Of a stretch of 64,000 nt of DNA, positions 8,793 to 17,807 are shown in pieces. Position 1 is the stretch's first letter. Each line of letters starts with the position of its first letter. Below the pieces are notes generated by a model, which did no database searches, was not told where the DNA came from, and saw only the letters and a program-made list of their open reading frames with translations. Source of the DNA: Streptomyces roseifaciens (GTDB lineage Bacteria > Actinomycetota > Actinomycetes > Streptomycetales > Streptomycetaceae); contig NZ_LNBE01000004.1 of the NCBI RefSeq assembly GCF_001445655.1, positions 3,502,420 through 3,566,419 of the forward strand, in the 5' to 3' direction. A program made the translations under genes and the position numbers.

Positions 8793-9992
8793 TCACCCGC
8801 CCAGGGGGTCGAGGTCCAGGCCGAGCATGCGGATGGCGTTGCCGCGCATCAGCTTGCGGACGGTCTCGTCGTCCAGTCCCCGCACGTGCTCGAGGGCGAC
8901 CTGCCTGGTGTGGGGGAAGGTCGAGTCGACGTGGGGGTAGTCGGTCTCGAAGGTGGCGTTGTCGCGGCCGACGACGTCGAGCGAGGCGACGCCGTGCTTG
9001 TCGCGGAAGAAGCAGCAGAAGATCTGGCGGTAGTAGTACGTGGAGGGCGGCTCGGGGACGATGTCGCGCACGCCGCCCCAGGCGCGGTGTTCCTCCCAGA
9101 CGTCGTCGGCGCGCTCCAGGGCGTAGGGGATCCATCCCATCTGGCCCTCGCTGTAGGCGAGTTTGAGGCGGGGGTGGCGCACGAGGACGCCGCTGAAGAG
9201 GAAGTCGGCCATAGAGGCCATGGCGTTGTTGAAGGAGAGGGTCGCCTGGACGGCGGGCGGCGCGTCCGGGGATGCGGCGGGCATCTGCGAGGAGGAGCCG
9301 ATGTGCATGTTGACGACGGTGCCGGTGTCCTGGCAGGCGGCGAAGAAGGGGTCCCAGTAGCCGGTGTGGATGCTGGGGAGGCCGAGGTGGGTGGGGAGCT
9401 CGCTGAAGGTCACGGCCCGCACGCCGCGGGCGGCGTTGCGGTGGATCTCGGCGACGGCGAGGTCCACGTCCCACAGCGGGATGAGGCACAGGGGGATGAG
9501 CCGCCCGCCGCTGTCGCCGCACCATTCCTCGACCATCCAGTCGTTGTAGGCGCGTACGCACGCGAGGGCGACCTCCTTGTCGTGCGCCTCGGCGAAGGTC
9601 TGGCCGCAGAAGCGCGGGAAGGTCGGGAAGCAGAGGGACGCCTCGACGTGGTTGAGGTCCATGTCCTTGAGCCGTTCCGCGGGGTCCCAGCAGCCGGGGC
9701 GCATCTCGGCGCGGGTGATGCCCTCCAGGGTCATCTCGTCGCGGTCGAAGCCGACGGCGGCGATGTTGCGCTTGTAGGGGAAGCGGAGGTCCTCGTAGAT
9801 CCACCAGTCGGCGGGCGGCCCGTCGGGGTCCATGGAGATGACGTACTTGCCGCCGGTGTACTCGAGCCGGCCGATGCCGGTGGTCAGGGGGCGGGGGCCG
9901 CGGTCGCGGTAGCGGGCGGGCAGCCAGCGCTCGAAGAGGTGGGCGGGCTCGATGACGTGGTCGTCGACGCTGACGATGCGGGGCAGTTCCAT
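8793..9992 (-). CDS. Amidohydrolase (amidohydrolase_2 family)
   Basis: This protein of about 399 residues is a TIM-barrel amidohydrolase related to ACMS decarboxylase and resorcylate decarboxylase-type hydrolases. It carries the metal-binding VSVDDHVIEP near the N terminus, a histidine in VVNMHIGSS and the late aspartate in FETDYPHVDSTFP. Members hydrolyse or decarboxylate cyclic and aromatic intermediates. The ATG at 9992 is preferred over the GTG three codons upstream because CGGGAG sits eight bases ahead of it. It is the first gene of the operon, and the dyad at 10011-10025 lies in its leader or promoter. Confidence 0.87.
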   Translation of the reverse strand: MELPRIVSVDDHVIEPAHLFERWLPARYRDRGPRPLTTGIGRLEYTGGKYVISMDPDGPPADWWIYEDLRFPYKRNIAAVGFDRDEMTLEGITRAEMRPGCWDPAERLKDMDLNHVEASLCFPTFPRFCGQTFAEAHDKEVALACVRAYNDWMVEEWCGDSGGRLIPLCLIPLWDVDLAVAEIHRNAARGVRAVTFSELPTHLGLPSIHTGYWDPFFAACQDTGTVVNMHIGSSSQMPAASPDAPPAVQATLSFNNAMASMADFLFSGVLVRHPRLKLAYSEGQMGWIPYALERADDVWEEHRAWGGVRDIVPEPPSTYYYRQIFCCFFRDKHGVASLDVVGRDNATFETDYPHVDSTFPHTRQVALEHVRGLDDETVRKLMRGNAIRMLGLDLDPLGG

Positions 9993-10010
9993 CGGGGGCA
10001 CTCCCGTTAT

Positions 10011-10025
10011 CTGACGGTCAGTCAG
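10011..10025. promoter_or_regulatory. TetR-type operator dyad, site 2
   Basis: CTGACGGTCAGTCAG has perfect five-base arms (CTGAC and GTCAG). It lies 19 bp upstream of the amidohydrolase start and belongs to the same family as sites 4401-4415 and 10091-10105. Its position so close to the start suggests repression by blocking initiation. Confidence 0.62.
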
Positions 10026-10090
10026 TTTCGAGGCTAGCCCCGGCCCCCTGGACCGACAAGCCGTGACGGCCTACGCTTCGCGGCACTTCT

Positions 10091-10105
10091 CTGACGTTCA
10101 GTCAG
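10091..10105. promoter_or_regulatory. TetR-type operator dyad, site 3
   Basis: CTGACGTTCAGTCAG has perfect five-base arms and lies 20 bp upstream of the acyl-CoA ligase start at 10125. It mirrors site 2 across the divergent promoter region, so each transcript has its own operator. Confidence 0.62.
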
Positions 10106-10124
10106 TTCCCGTGGAGGGTCCGCC

Positions 10125-11732
10125 ATGATCCGCGCCGCCGACGACCTGTCCGCCTCCCGCACCCTGTGGGAGCTGCTCGACCGCCGCGCGGAGCTGACCC
10201 CCGGCGCACCGGCCCTCATCCAGGCCGACGAGCCGGACGGCACCGGGCCCGGGGCGGGCGACCGCACGACGACCTTCGGCGAGCTGCGGACACGCGCCGA
10301 ACGCACCGCCGCCGGGTTGTATGCGCTCGGGGTGCGCCCCGGCAGCCGGGTGGCCTGGCAGCTGCCCACCCGCATCGAGACCGTCGTCCTGTCCTTCGCG
10401 CTGGCCCGCCTCGGCGCCGTGCAGACGCCCCTCATCCCCTCCTACCGCGACCACGAGGTCGGTCACGCGCTACGGGCCACCGAGGCCGGGTTCTTCGCGG
10501 TCCCCGGCATATGGCGGGGCTTCGACCACTCCGTCATGGCGTGCCGGCTCGCCCTCGCACTCCCCGCACCGCCGCTCGTCCTCACCGCCCACGGCAGCCT
10601 GCCCGAAGGGGACCCCGCAGCGCTCCCGCCCCCGCCCGCCGACGGCACCGCCGTGCGCTGGATCTACTGGACCTCCGGCACCACCTCCGCCCCGAAGGGC
10701 GTCCTGCACACCGACCGCGGGCTCATCACCGCCGGCGCCTGCCTGGCCGACGCGCTGCGGCTCACCCCGCAGGACGTCGGGTCCATGGCCTTCCCCTACG
10801 CACACGTAGCAGGACCCGACTACACCGTGATGCTCCTCCTGCGCGGCTTCCCCGCCCTCCTCGTGGAGCACTTCTCCCTGCCCGGCTCGCTCGACGCCTA
10901 CCGTCGCAACGGCGTCACCGTCGCGGGCGGATCGACCGCCTTCTACTCGATGTTCCTCGCCGAACAGCGCAAACAGCCCGGGCGCAGGATCATCCCCACC
11001 CTCCGGCTCCTGGCGGGCGGCGGCGCACCCAGGCCGCCGGAGCTCTACGACGAGGTGGTCCGCGAGCTGGGGTGCCGGCTGGCCCACGGCTACGGCATGA
11101 CCGAAGCCCCGATGATCACCATGGGGGACCCGGAGGACACTGCGGAACACCTCGCCCGCACGGAAGGCCGGCCGCCCGCGGGCATGGAGATCCGCGTGAC
11201 CGATGCGCACGGCAAGCCCGTGCCGGCCGGCACCGAAGGCGGGATACGGCTGCGCGGCGAAGCCGTCTGCCGGGGCTACCTCGACCCCACCCAGACCACC
11301 GAGGCCTTCGACGCCGACGGCTTCCTCATCACCGGCGACCTCGGCTTCCTCACCGCCGAAGGCCACCTCGTCCTCACCGGCCGCGCCAAGGACGTCATCA
11401 TCCGCAAAGGCGAGAACATCTCCGCCCAGGAGGTCGAACAACTCCTGCGGCGCCACCCGGCAGTCGACGACGCCGCAGTGATCGGACTGCCCGACCCCGT
11501 ACGCGGTGAACGCGTCTGCGCCGTCGTCCAGCAGACCCCCGGAGCCGCGCCGCTCACCCTCGGCGAGCTGGCCTCCCACCTCACGGACGCCGGGCTGTCC
11601 GTGCACAAGATCCCGGAGCAGCTGGAGCTGGTCGCCCTGCTCCCCCGCGACAACACCCTGCGCAAGGTGCTCAAGTACAAGCTGCGGGAACGCTTCGGAG
11701 CGTGCAGCGGGCCCGGTCAGTCCGCCCGGTAG
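10125..11732 (+). CDS. AMP-dependent acyl-CoA synthetase/ligase
   Basis: This 535-residue protein of the ANL adenylating superfamily activates a carboxylic acid with ATP and CoA. It shows the P-loop-like A3 motif YWTSGTTSAPKGV near residue 185, GYGMTEAP near 324, the hinge block ITGDLGFLTAEGHLVLTGRAKD and the C-terminal catalytic lysine region LRKVLKYKLRERF. GGAGGG precedes the ATG. It is divergent from the amidohydrolase-FadE operon across two operator dyads, so it probably loads the substrate for that pathway. The last 16 bases overlap the 3' end of the convergent pseudokinase gene. Confidence 0.93.
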   Translation: MIRAADDLSASRTLWELLDRRAELTPGAPALIQADEPDGTGPGAGDRTTTFGELRTRAERTAAGLYALGVRPGSRVAWQLPTRIETVVLSFALARLGAVQTPLIPSYRDHEVGHALRATEAGFFAVPGIWRGFDHSVMACRLALALPAPPLVLTAHGSLPEGDPAALPPPPADGTAVRWIYWTSGTTSAPKGVLHTDRGLITAGACLADALRLTPQDVGSMAFPYAHVAGPDYTVMLLLRGFPALLVEHFSLPGSLDAYRRNGVTVAGGSTAFYSMFLAEQRKQPGRRIIPTLRLLAGGGAPRPPELYDEVVRELGCRLAHGYGMTEAPMITMGDPEDTAEHLARTEGRPPAGMEIRVTDAHGKPVPAGTEGGIRLRGEAVCRGYLDPTQTTEAFDADGFLITGDLGFLTAEGHLVLTGRAKDVIIRKGENISAQEVEQLLRRHPAVDDAAVIGLPDPVRGERVCAVVQQTPGAAPLTLGELASHLTDAGLSVHKIPEQLELVALLPRDNTLRKVLKYKLRERFGACSGPGQSAR

Positions 11733-14700
11733 GCGGCCGCCGCCTGCTCGAAGAAGCGATCCACCGCGCGCTGCTCGTTGACCGGCCCGATCACCTGCAG
11801 CAGGTGATAGCGACCACCCAGGATCGTGGCGGAGTTGCGCACGTAGACCTGGCGGCCGCTGCTGTCCGTCCAGTTGAACGTGCCCTCCGCCGACGCCGTC
11901 CGGCCGACGTCGATACGGCGCAGCCCGGAGGCCCCGGCCCACGAAGAGGAGCGGTACTCCGCCAGCTCGGGCTCCTTCTCCTGCTGGTACGCCATCGGGT
12001 CGCTGCCGAACTCCGCCACCTTGTCCCGGCCGGGCACCACGATGAGGCGGTAGTCCCCGCCGGCGTAGACGACCTGCCCGCGGTCGTTCTCCCCCCGGCG
12101 CTGCCAGTCCTTGGCCACGGCCACGGTGAACCCCTTGGGGTCCTGACGCAGGGCGAAGCCCTCGGCGGGGCCGCCGGAGTCGGCGCTCCGCGCCTCCGGC
12201 GATGCCGACGTGACCGGCGCCGCCGACGTCGCCGGCGGGCTGCTCCCGCCCGACTTGCCCGCGGTGGCCGGCGCGTGGGGCGCGGCGCTGTGCGCACCCG
12301 CCGTGCCCGTGAGGTCCGCGGGCGCCCGGCCCGCCTGGCCCGCGCTCTCCTCGGCGCGCGGCATGAACAGCATCGCGTACAGCACCGCACCCAGGAGGAG
12401 GAGCAGGACCAAGCCCAGCAGCAGCCGGCCAAGGCCGTACGCCGAGCGGGCGGGGCGCCCGCGCTGCTCCTGCAGGTGACCGGTGCGGGGTTCCGCGGGG
12501 CGGGCGGCGGGGGTGTTGTCCTTGGCCGTCTTCTTGTGGCGGCCGTGCGCGGCCGGGGCGGTGTCCACGGCCGTGATGGAACGGCTGCCGCGCCTGCGGC
12601 GCACGACCTCGCCCTTGCGCCGGACGACCGGGAGCCGGTGCCGGCCGTCCGCCGGGGGCTCCGGCTCGGCGGGCGGCACCATGAGCGTGCGGCCGCCCGG
12701 ATCCGGTTCCGGTGCCGAGCGGATCAGGGAGCGCAGCCAGCCGCGGAGCTCCTCGAACTCCGGGCGCTCGGCCGGGTCCTTGCGCATCAGCGACTCGACC
12801 ACGGGGCGCAGGGCGCCGCACTCCTCGGCGAACGCGGGCGGCTCCGCGCACACGATCCGGACCAGCTCGGCCGCGCTGTCCTCCGGGTAGGGGGCGTGCC
12901 CCTGCACGACGCGGAAGAGCAGGGCCCCGAGCGCCCACAAGTCGGCCGCGGGGCCGACCGGGGGCGCCAGCTGCCAGCTCTCCTGGACGGGCCACGCCTG
13001 CTCCGGGGCCCACCGCTCGGTGACGGCCCCGACGACGACCATCCGGGCCTGCCGGGCACGCTCGGCGGCGAGGGGGCTCCCGGGCTGCTGCCCGGGAGCC
13101 CCCCAGGCAGGCGAGGCATCGGGGGCGTTGGCGGCAGGGCGGGGTGGTGGAGGTTCGGGGGCGGGTGCGGGTGCGGGTGCAGCAGCGTTGCCTTCGACGG
13201 GGTCGGCAGGCGCGCGCGGCGGGGTGACGGCGGGGCGAGGAGGGGGCGGGCCGGGCGTCAGTCCGGGAAGGCTGGGCCAGGAGGCGGCCGTCCCGGGGAG
13301 CTTCACCTCGGGGACGTCCGGACGGGCGGCGTTCGTCCCATCTGCGGGGCCTCCGGGCCGGTTCCTGCCGGGGGGTGCGCCGTGGAGGGGGCCGGCGCCC
13401 CGGGGCGCGGGCACCGGGGCGGAGCCGCTGGCGGCGCTGCCGCCGCCCCACGTGGACGAGCCCGTCGGCGTCGCGGGCGACGCGTTCCTCCCGGCCGCGC
13501 GGGCGGCCGCAGCGCGGGCGGCCCCTTCGCGATAGGCCGCAATGGCCGCGGAACGCACTTGCCGCGGCCCACCGTCCCGTCCGGCCTGCCCGGAGCCTTG
13601 CGCGCCGGGCCGGGAGGGGTTCCGCCCGCCCGGGCCACCCGGCTGCCCGGCGCCCTGCCGACCCATGTGTCCAGCGCCTTGCCCACCCGGATACCCGGGA
13701 CCAGGAGGCTGCCCACCGGGGCGACCGCCGCCCTGGCCCCCGGCCGAGCCCACACCCGGCCCACCGGCACAACCAGCACCCTGCCCACCCGGCAGCCCGG
13801 CACCCCGCCCCGGCCCCGGCAACCCCGCGCCCGGCACGCCGGAATACCCCGGTCCCCACCCACTGGGACGACCCGCGCTCTGCCCGCCCGAACGTCCAGT
13901 GGCCTGGTCACCCACCGACCCGGGGCCCTGGCCCCCCGCCTGCCCGGCGCCCCGCGGACCCAGCAGTCCCGCGCTCTGCCCGCCCGGATAGCCGGTGTCC
14001 TGCCCGCCCGGCTGCTCAGCACTCCGCCCGCCCGGGCGACCGAAGCCCTGCCCATCCGGCCCCGGGTGCCCGGGGCTCCGGCCGGTCGTCGGCGGTCCCG
14101 CTCCCGGCCCGCCCGTCGTCAGAGGGCGGAAACCCTCCGGTGGCCAGGGGCTGACCGGTGCTCCCGGGCCGCCCGGCGGCAGGAATCCGCCCACGGCGCC
14201 CTGGTCCCGGTACGGCGACTGCGCGGGCCTCGGGCCCGGCTCGCCTGAGCCCGACGCGCCAACGCCCGGCCCGTATCCGCCGGGCGCGCCTCCACCCGGA
14301 GCACCTCCACCCGGCCCGTTGTATCCGCCGGGTCCGCCTCCGGCCCCGCGCCCGGCCGCCCCTGGGGCTCCGCCGTCTCCCGGCCTCCTCGGCCCCGCCC
14401 GGCCCGCCGAGCCACCGCGATCCCGCGGCATCGGCATTCCGCCCTGGCCCCGGCCGTCGAGGCCCTCGGGTGCAGTCTGGCCGTCCGGGACGGGGTTGTA
14501 GCCGCAGAGGGCCTCCTCGGCGGCGCCGACGGCCAGGCCGGTGAGGATGGCGCGGCCGTCGTCGCAGATGAGGACCGTGCGCGTGGTGATGTTGCGGTGG
14601 GTCCAACCGTGGGCGTGCAGGGCGCGCAACGCGGTGAGGACGTCGGCGGCGACCTCGGCGGCACGGTGGGGCGAGAGGGTTCGCTCGGCGAGCAGCGCGG

Positions 14701-15091
14701 CGAGCGGGCGGGCGGGCAGCAGCTCGCTGACGACCCACAGGCTGCCGCCCTCGGCGAAGACGTGGAAGACCTGGTCGAGCCGCGGGTGGTCGGGGACCTG
14801 CGCGGCGGCCGCGGCGGCAGCCAGGGCCCGCCTCACCGCCGGATCACTACCGGCACCGGCGGCTCCGGGGGCACCGGAGGCACCGGGCGTACGGCCCGCG
14901 CCGCGGACAGCACCCGGGGCACCGTCCAGCACCTCGGCGTCCACGACCTCCGGCAGCGGGATCTGCCGGACGAGGACCTCCTGCCCGCTCAAGGTGTCGA
15001 AGGCGCGGGTCTCGACGAGCTCGAAGACGTCGGACGGCGGCAGGGGCAGGCGATACCGGTCGGCCAGGATCCGCCCTGCGTAGTCGTCCAC
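11717..15091 (-). CDS. Membrane pseudokinase with very long Gly/Pro-rich insert
   Basis: This large protein (about 1124 residues) is related to Ser/Thr kinases but degenerate. The glycine loop is absent (LPLPPSDVFELVETR), the VAVK lysine is replaced (VLVRQI), the catalytic HRD is HRN (HGWTHRN), and DFG is lost (ILTGLAVG). About 350 residues of Gly/Pro/Gln-rich sequence separate the catalytic-loop region from a recognisable C-lobe (ADLWALGALLFRVVQGHAPYP). A single membrane segment (LLLGLVLLLLLGAVLYAMLF) follows, then an extracytoplasmic domain of about 150 residues. The GTG at 15091 is chosen because GGGGAGG precedes it; an in-frame extension to 15286 is unlikely. The next upstream gene is an active-looking kinase with a similar outer domain. 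Confidence 0.8.
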   Translation of the reverse strand: MDDYAGRILADRYRLPLPPSDVFELVETRAFDTLSGQEVLVRQIPLPEVVDAEVLDGAPGAVRGAGRTPGASGAPGAAGAGSDPAVRRALAAAAAAAQVPDHPRLDQVFHVFAEGGSLWVVSELLPARPLAALLAERTLSPHRAAEVAADVLTALRALHAHGWTHRNITTRTVLICDDGRAILTGLAVGAAEEALCGYNPVPDGQTAPEGLDGRGQGGMPMPRDRGGSAGRAGPRRPGDGGAPGAAGRGAGGGPGGYNGPGGGAPGGGAPGGYGPGVGASGSGEPGPRPAQSPYRDQGAVGGFLPPGGPGAPVSPWPPEGFRPLTTGGPGAGPPTTGRSPGHPGPDGQGFGRPGGRSAEQPGGQDTGYPGGQSAGLLGPRGAGQAGGQGPGSVGDQATGRSGGQSAGRPSGWGPGYSGVPGAGLPGPGRGAGLPGGQGAGCAGGPGVGSAGGQGGGRPGGQPPGPGYPGGQGAGHMGRQGAGQPGGPGGRNPSRPGAQGSGQAGRDGGPRQVRSAAIAAYREGAARAAAARAAGRNASPATPTGSSTWGGGSAASGSAPVPAPRGAGPLHGAPPGRNRPGGPADGTNAARPDVPEVKLPGTAASWPSLPGLTPGPPPPRPAVTPPRAPADPVEGNAAAPAPAPAPEPPPPRPAANAPDASPAWGAPGQQPGSPLAAERARQARMVVVGAVTERWAPEQAWPVQESWQLAPPVGPAADLWALGALLFRVVQGHAPYPEDSAAELVRIVCAEPPAFAEECGALRPVVESLMRKDPAERPEFEELRGWLRSLIRSAPEPDPGGRTLMVPPAEPEPPADGRHRLPVVRRKGEVVRRRRGSRSITAVDTAPAAHGRHKKTAKDNTPAARPAEPRTGHLQEQRGRPARSAYGLGRLLLGLVLLLLLGAVLYAMLFMPRAEESAGQAGRAPADLTGTAGAHSAAPHAPATAGKSGGSSPPATSAAPVTSASPEARSADSGGPAEGFALRQDPKGFTVAVAKDWQRRGENDRGQVVYAGGDYRLIVVPGRDKVAEFGSDPMAYQQEKEPELAEYRSSSWAGASGLRRIDVGRTASAEGTFNWTDSSGRQVYVRNSATILGGRYHLLQVIGPVNEQRAVDRFFEQAAAAYRAD

Positions 15092-15433
15092 GACGCCTCC
15101 CCAAGCGCGCGATCCGCACCTCGCCCGAATGCCCGGACAACCGCCAACAGCGGTCAATTTGCCGCCTATTGCAGCTGCGTACCGTCCACGACACCTCACG
15201 ATACGTGCCGAACCCGCCCCTTCGGGCGCGTACGGCTCAGTACGTGGCTCCGGGGATGGACCGGGGTGTCGTCCGTCGCGCCACACCCGTCAGAAAGGTC
15301 GGCTCCAGCCTCCCGGGCCACTGGCGTCCGGACTCCTGAATGCCTAGGCGCCTAGGTGCACAGGCGCGAGCCCGGCCCGTCCGGGCCGCCCCCGCCCGCA
15401 TCGCCGCCCGCATCGCCGTCAGCGTCGCCGGGG
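15092..15433. other. Intergenic stretch between the two kinase genes
   Basis: These 342 bases hold no gene that I can support. They contain the perfect 14-bp palindrome CCTAGGCGCCTAGG at 15343-15356 and a short run of GCATCGCC-like repeats just before the kinase stop codon. A promoter for the pseudokinase presumably lies here, but I could not place it. Confidence 0.5.
15343..15356. promoter_or_regulatory. Perfect 14-bp palindrome CCTAGGCGCCTAGG
   Basis: The palindrome is fully symmetrical and flanked by TG and TGCA. It lies 250 bp upstream of the pseudokinase start and 75 bp downstream of the kinase stop. It could be an operator or a weak terminator stem. The function is inferred from symmetry only. 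Confidence 0.35.
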
Positions 15434-17359
15434 TCAGTCCTCCGGCGAGAACGTCCTGAACGCCGCGTCCCGCAGCGACCGGCACTCGGAGTCGCCCCAC
15501 TTGGCCTGCTCGCAGGTGATCATGATGGCGTAGCCGCGCTCGTCGTCCACCTTGAAGCCGCGGTTGAGGACCTGGACGCGCTTGCCGTTCTGGTCGCGCT
15601 CGAAGGACCAGTCCGCGATGGTCGGGTAGTCGTGCCCCTCCCAGCCGCGGATCTCCTGGACGGACAGCCCCTTGTAGTTCGGCATGCTGTGCCGGGCGCC
15701 GGCATCGGCTTCGCGCCACTCCTTGGCGGCGTCCGACTTCGGGTCGGAGCCGAAGTCGACCTGGACGCGCGGGAAGCCGCCGGACGCGCTGTAGATGGCG
15801 CCCGAGTGCTCACCGGCGGTGCCGGTCTGCTTCCAGCCCTCCGGTACGGCGATCGTGAAATGGAATTCGTCGTTCTCGATCCGCTTGAACCCGGCGACGT
15901 CCGTGCCCTGACCGCCCGAGACGGGGACGGAGGCGGAAGCGGACTTGGCCTTGACGTCCTTGCCCCCCTTGCCCTGGCCGTCTCCCTTGCCCTGGGCGTC
16001 CGCCTTGCCCTGGCCGTCGGCCCTGCCCGAGGCCCCGGCCGAAGGCGTCTGCTTGGTCGCGGACTTGCCTTCCTTGCCGCCCTCGTCGTCACCGCCGCTC
16101 AGCGCGAAGGCGAGGACCGTGCCGAGCACGGCCAACACGACGACGACCGCCGCGACGACCAGCGTCCGCCGCGGCACGGTCTCCAGGATGGGCTTGCGCA
16201 CGGCGCCGCCCTGCCGCGTGCCGAGCAGGCTGCCGCCCGTACTCCCCCGCCCGCCGGGGGCGTCACCGGAGAACTGACGGGTGGTGGAGTCGGCGCCCGC
16301 GGCGCGCGGTGTGCCGTACACCGGGGGCGCGGCGCGCGGCGGCCCCTGCGGCGAAGGCGCGTGCGCGGCCTCGGCCACGGGCTCGCCCGCCCGCTTCACG
16401 GAGGGCTTGGCATACGGCCGGGCGGGCACGGCCGTCTCCGGTATCGGCGGGACGGCGATGGCCTGCGTGGCGTCCAGGTCCGGCGCGGCCGGCTTCGGCT
16501 TGGGGGGCAGGCGCTCGTCGGGGGCGTTGACGGCGTCGGTGAGCAGCGCGCGGGCGCCCGCCTCGTCGAGCCGCTTCTCCGGGTCCTTGGCGAGCAGCCC
16601 GTACATGACCTCGGCCAGCGGGCCGGCGTTCTTCGGCGGGCCGAGCGGCTCGGTCATCACGGCGGTGAGGGTGGCTATGGCCGAGCCCTTGTCGTACGGC
16701 GGGACGCCCTCGACCGCCGCGTAGAGCAGGCCGCCCAGCGACCAGAGGTCCGCGGGCGGGCCGGGCTTGTGGCCGCGGGCGCGCTCGGGGGAGATGTACG
16801 AGGGGGCGCCGACGAGCATGCCGGTGGAGGTGACGGAGGGGTCGCCCTCGACCTGCGCGATGCCGAAGTCGGTGAGGACGACGCGGCCGTCGTCCGAGAT
16901 GAGCACGTTGGACGGCTTCACGTCGCGGTGCAGGATGCCCTGGCGGTGCGCCGCGCCCAGCACGTCGAGGACGGCGAGGCCGACCTCGGCCGCCCGACGC
17001 CACTTCAGCGGCCCGTCCTCGCGGATGGCATCGGCGAGCGAGCGGCCCTCGATGAGCTCCATGACGATCCAGGGGCGGTCGTCCTCGTGCACGACGTCGT
17101 AGACGGTGACCGCGCCCGCACTGCGGATCCGGGCGATGGCCTTCGCCTCGCGCAGCGTGCGCGTGATGAGGCGTCGCTTCTCGTCCTCGTCAATGTTGGC
17201 CGGGAACCGCAGTTCCTTCACGGCGACCGTACGGCCCAGGGTCTCGTCACTGGCACGCCAGACCGTGCCCATGCCGCCGCGGCCGAGGACGTCCCCGAGG
17301 CGGTACCGCCCGGCCAGGAGGCGCCCTGCCGTGCCCTGCGTCTGCTCCGCCTCCGACAT
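15434..17359 (-). CDS. Membrane Ser/Thr protein kinase (PknB-like)
   Basis: This 641-residue kinase has an intact catalytic domain at about residues 10-270: glycine loop LGRGGMGTV, VAVKEL lysine, HRDVKPSN, DFG in LTDFGIAQ, and SPERARG. After a charged and proline-rich juxtamembrane stretch come one membrane segment (LVVAAVVVVLAVLGTVLAFAL) and an outer domain of about 170 residues. That domain includes FHFTIAVPEGWKQTG and resembles the C-terminal domain of the neighbouring pseudokinase. The ATG at 17359 has GAGGGGA eight bases ahead; an upstream in-frame start is unlikely. It probably senses an envelope signal and phosphorylates cytoplasmic targets. Confidence 0.92.
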   Translation of the reverse strand: MSEAEQTQGTAGRLLAGRYRLGDVLGRGGMGTVWRASDETLGRTVAVKELRFPANIDEDEKRRLITRTLREAKAIARIRSAGAVTVYDVVHEDDRPWIVMELIEGRSLADAIREDGPLKWRRAAEVGLAVLDVLGAAHRQGILHRDVKPSNVLISDDGRVVLTDFGIAQVEGDPSVTSTGMLVGAPSYISPERARGHKPGPPADLWSLGGLLYAAVEGVPPYDKGSAIATLTAVMTEPLGPPKNAGPLAEVMYGLLAKDPEKRLDEAGARALLTDAVNAPDERLPPKPKPAAPDLDATQAIAVPPIPETAVPARPYAKPSVKRAGEPVAEAAHAPSPQGPPRAAPPVYGTPRAAGADSTTRQFSGDAPGGRGSTGGSLLGTRQGGAVRKPILETVPRRTLVVAAVVVVLAVLGTVLAFALSGGDDEGGKEGKSATKQTPSAGASGRADGQGKADAQGKGDGQGKGGKDVKAKSASASVPVSGGQGTDVAGFKRIENDEFHFTIAVPEGWKQTGTAGEHSGAIYSASGGFPRVQVDFGSDPKSDAAKEWREADAGARHSMPNYKGLSVQEIRGWEGHDYPTIADWSFERDQNGKRVQVLNRGFKVDDERGYAIMITCEQAKWGDSECRSLRDAAFRTFSPED

Positions 17360-17801
17360 GCGTCCCCTCTGGCAATCAGCTCTGCGACCAACCGACCCTG
17401 GCAGAGCCACCATTGTCTCTCATCCGCGGACCGGCGGAAGGCCAGGGTCCGCGGGCCGGCGGACAATACGGGCGCACCGCCGCCCTTCGCCCTCCGCGCG
17501 ACGCGCGCCGGCCGCCGCCGCACCGGCCCGGCCCACCTGCGCCGCGAGGGCCCGGCGGCGCCCGGCACGACGACGGCGACGAGTGCCGCACGGATCCGTT
17601 GCCTTTACAGGACCCGGTTTCGGACAGGACGGTTCCCGGCGCGTCGGAGCTGTCACATGACGCTCATCGGAGCTCACCAGACACAACTGCCCCAACGGGG
17701 CATCAGAGGCATCGGATCGACGGCGACGGCGACGGCTCAGCGGCATCGGATCAGAGGTGCCGGCCCAGCGGTGCCGGCCCAGAGGTACCGGCCCAGAGGC
17801 A
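17360..17801. other. Intergenic stretch between kinase and glpD
   Basis: These 442 bases contain no convincing gene. From left to right there is a 16-bp direct repeat (TCCGCGGACCGGCGGA at 17423-17438 and a copy with one change at 17448-17463), which could be a kinase operator. A small stem TGCCCC-AAC-GGGGCA follows at 17688-17702, and then the tandem 14-bp array described separately, which runs into the glpD stop. Confidence 0.55.
17423..17463. repeat. Direct repeat pair, 16 bp with 25-bp period
   Basis: TCCGCGGACCGGCGGA and TCCGCGGGCCGGCGGA occur at 17423 and 17448, 64-104 bp upstream of the kinase start. The two-and-a-half-turn spacing could allow cooperative binding on one DNA face. No regulator is known. 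Confidence 0.45.
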
Positions 17802-17807
17802 TCAGAT
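17738..17807. repeat. Five tandem 14-bp imperfect repeats overlapping the glpD 3' end
   Basis: Five consecutive 14-base units of the form CAGMGGYRYCGGMY run from 17738 to 17807 without gaps. The last unit includes the glpD stop codon at 17802-17804. The repeat unit is not a multiple of three, so the array is not a coding repeat. The copy number may vary between strains. Confidence 0.7.

Noticed and set aside
15092..15286. Longer N terminus for the pseudokinase (to 15286)
   Set aside because: The extra 65 residues are Arg/Pro-rich and do not look folded, and the GTG at 15091 has a better ribosome site.
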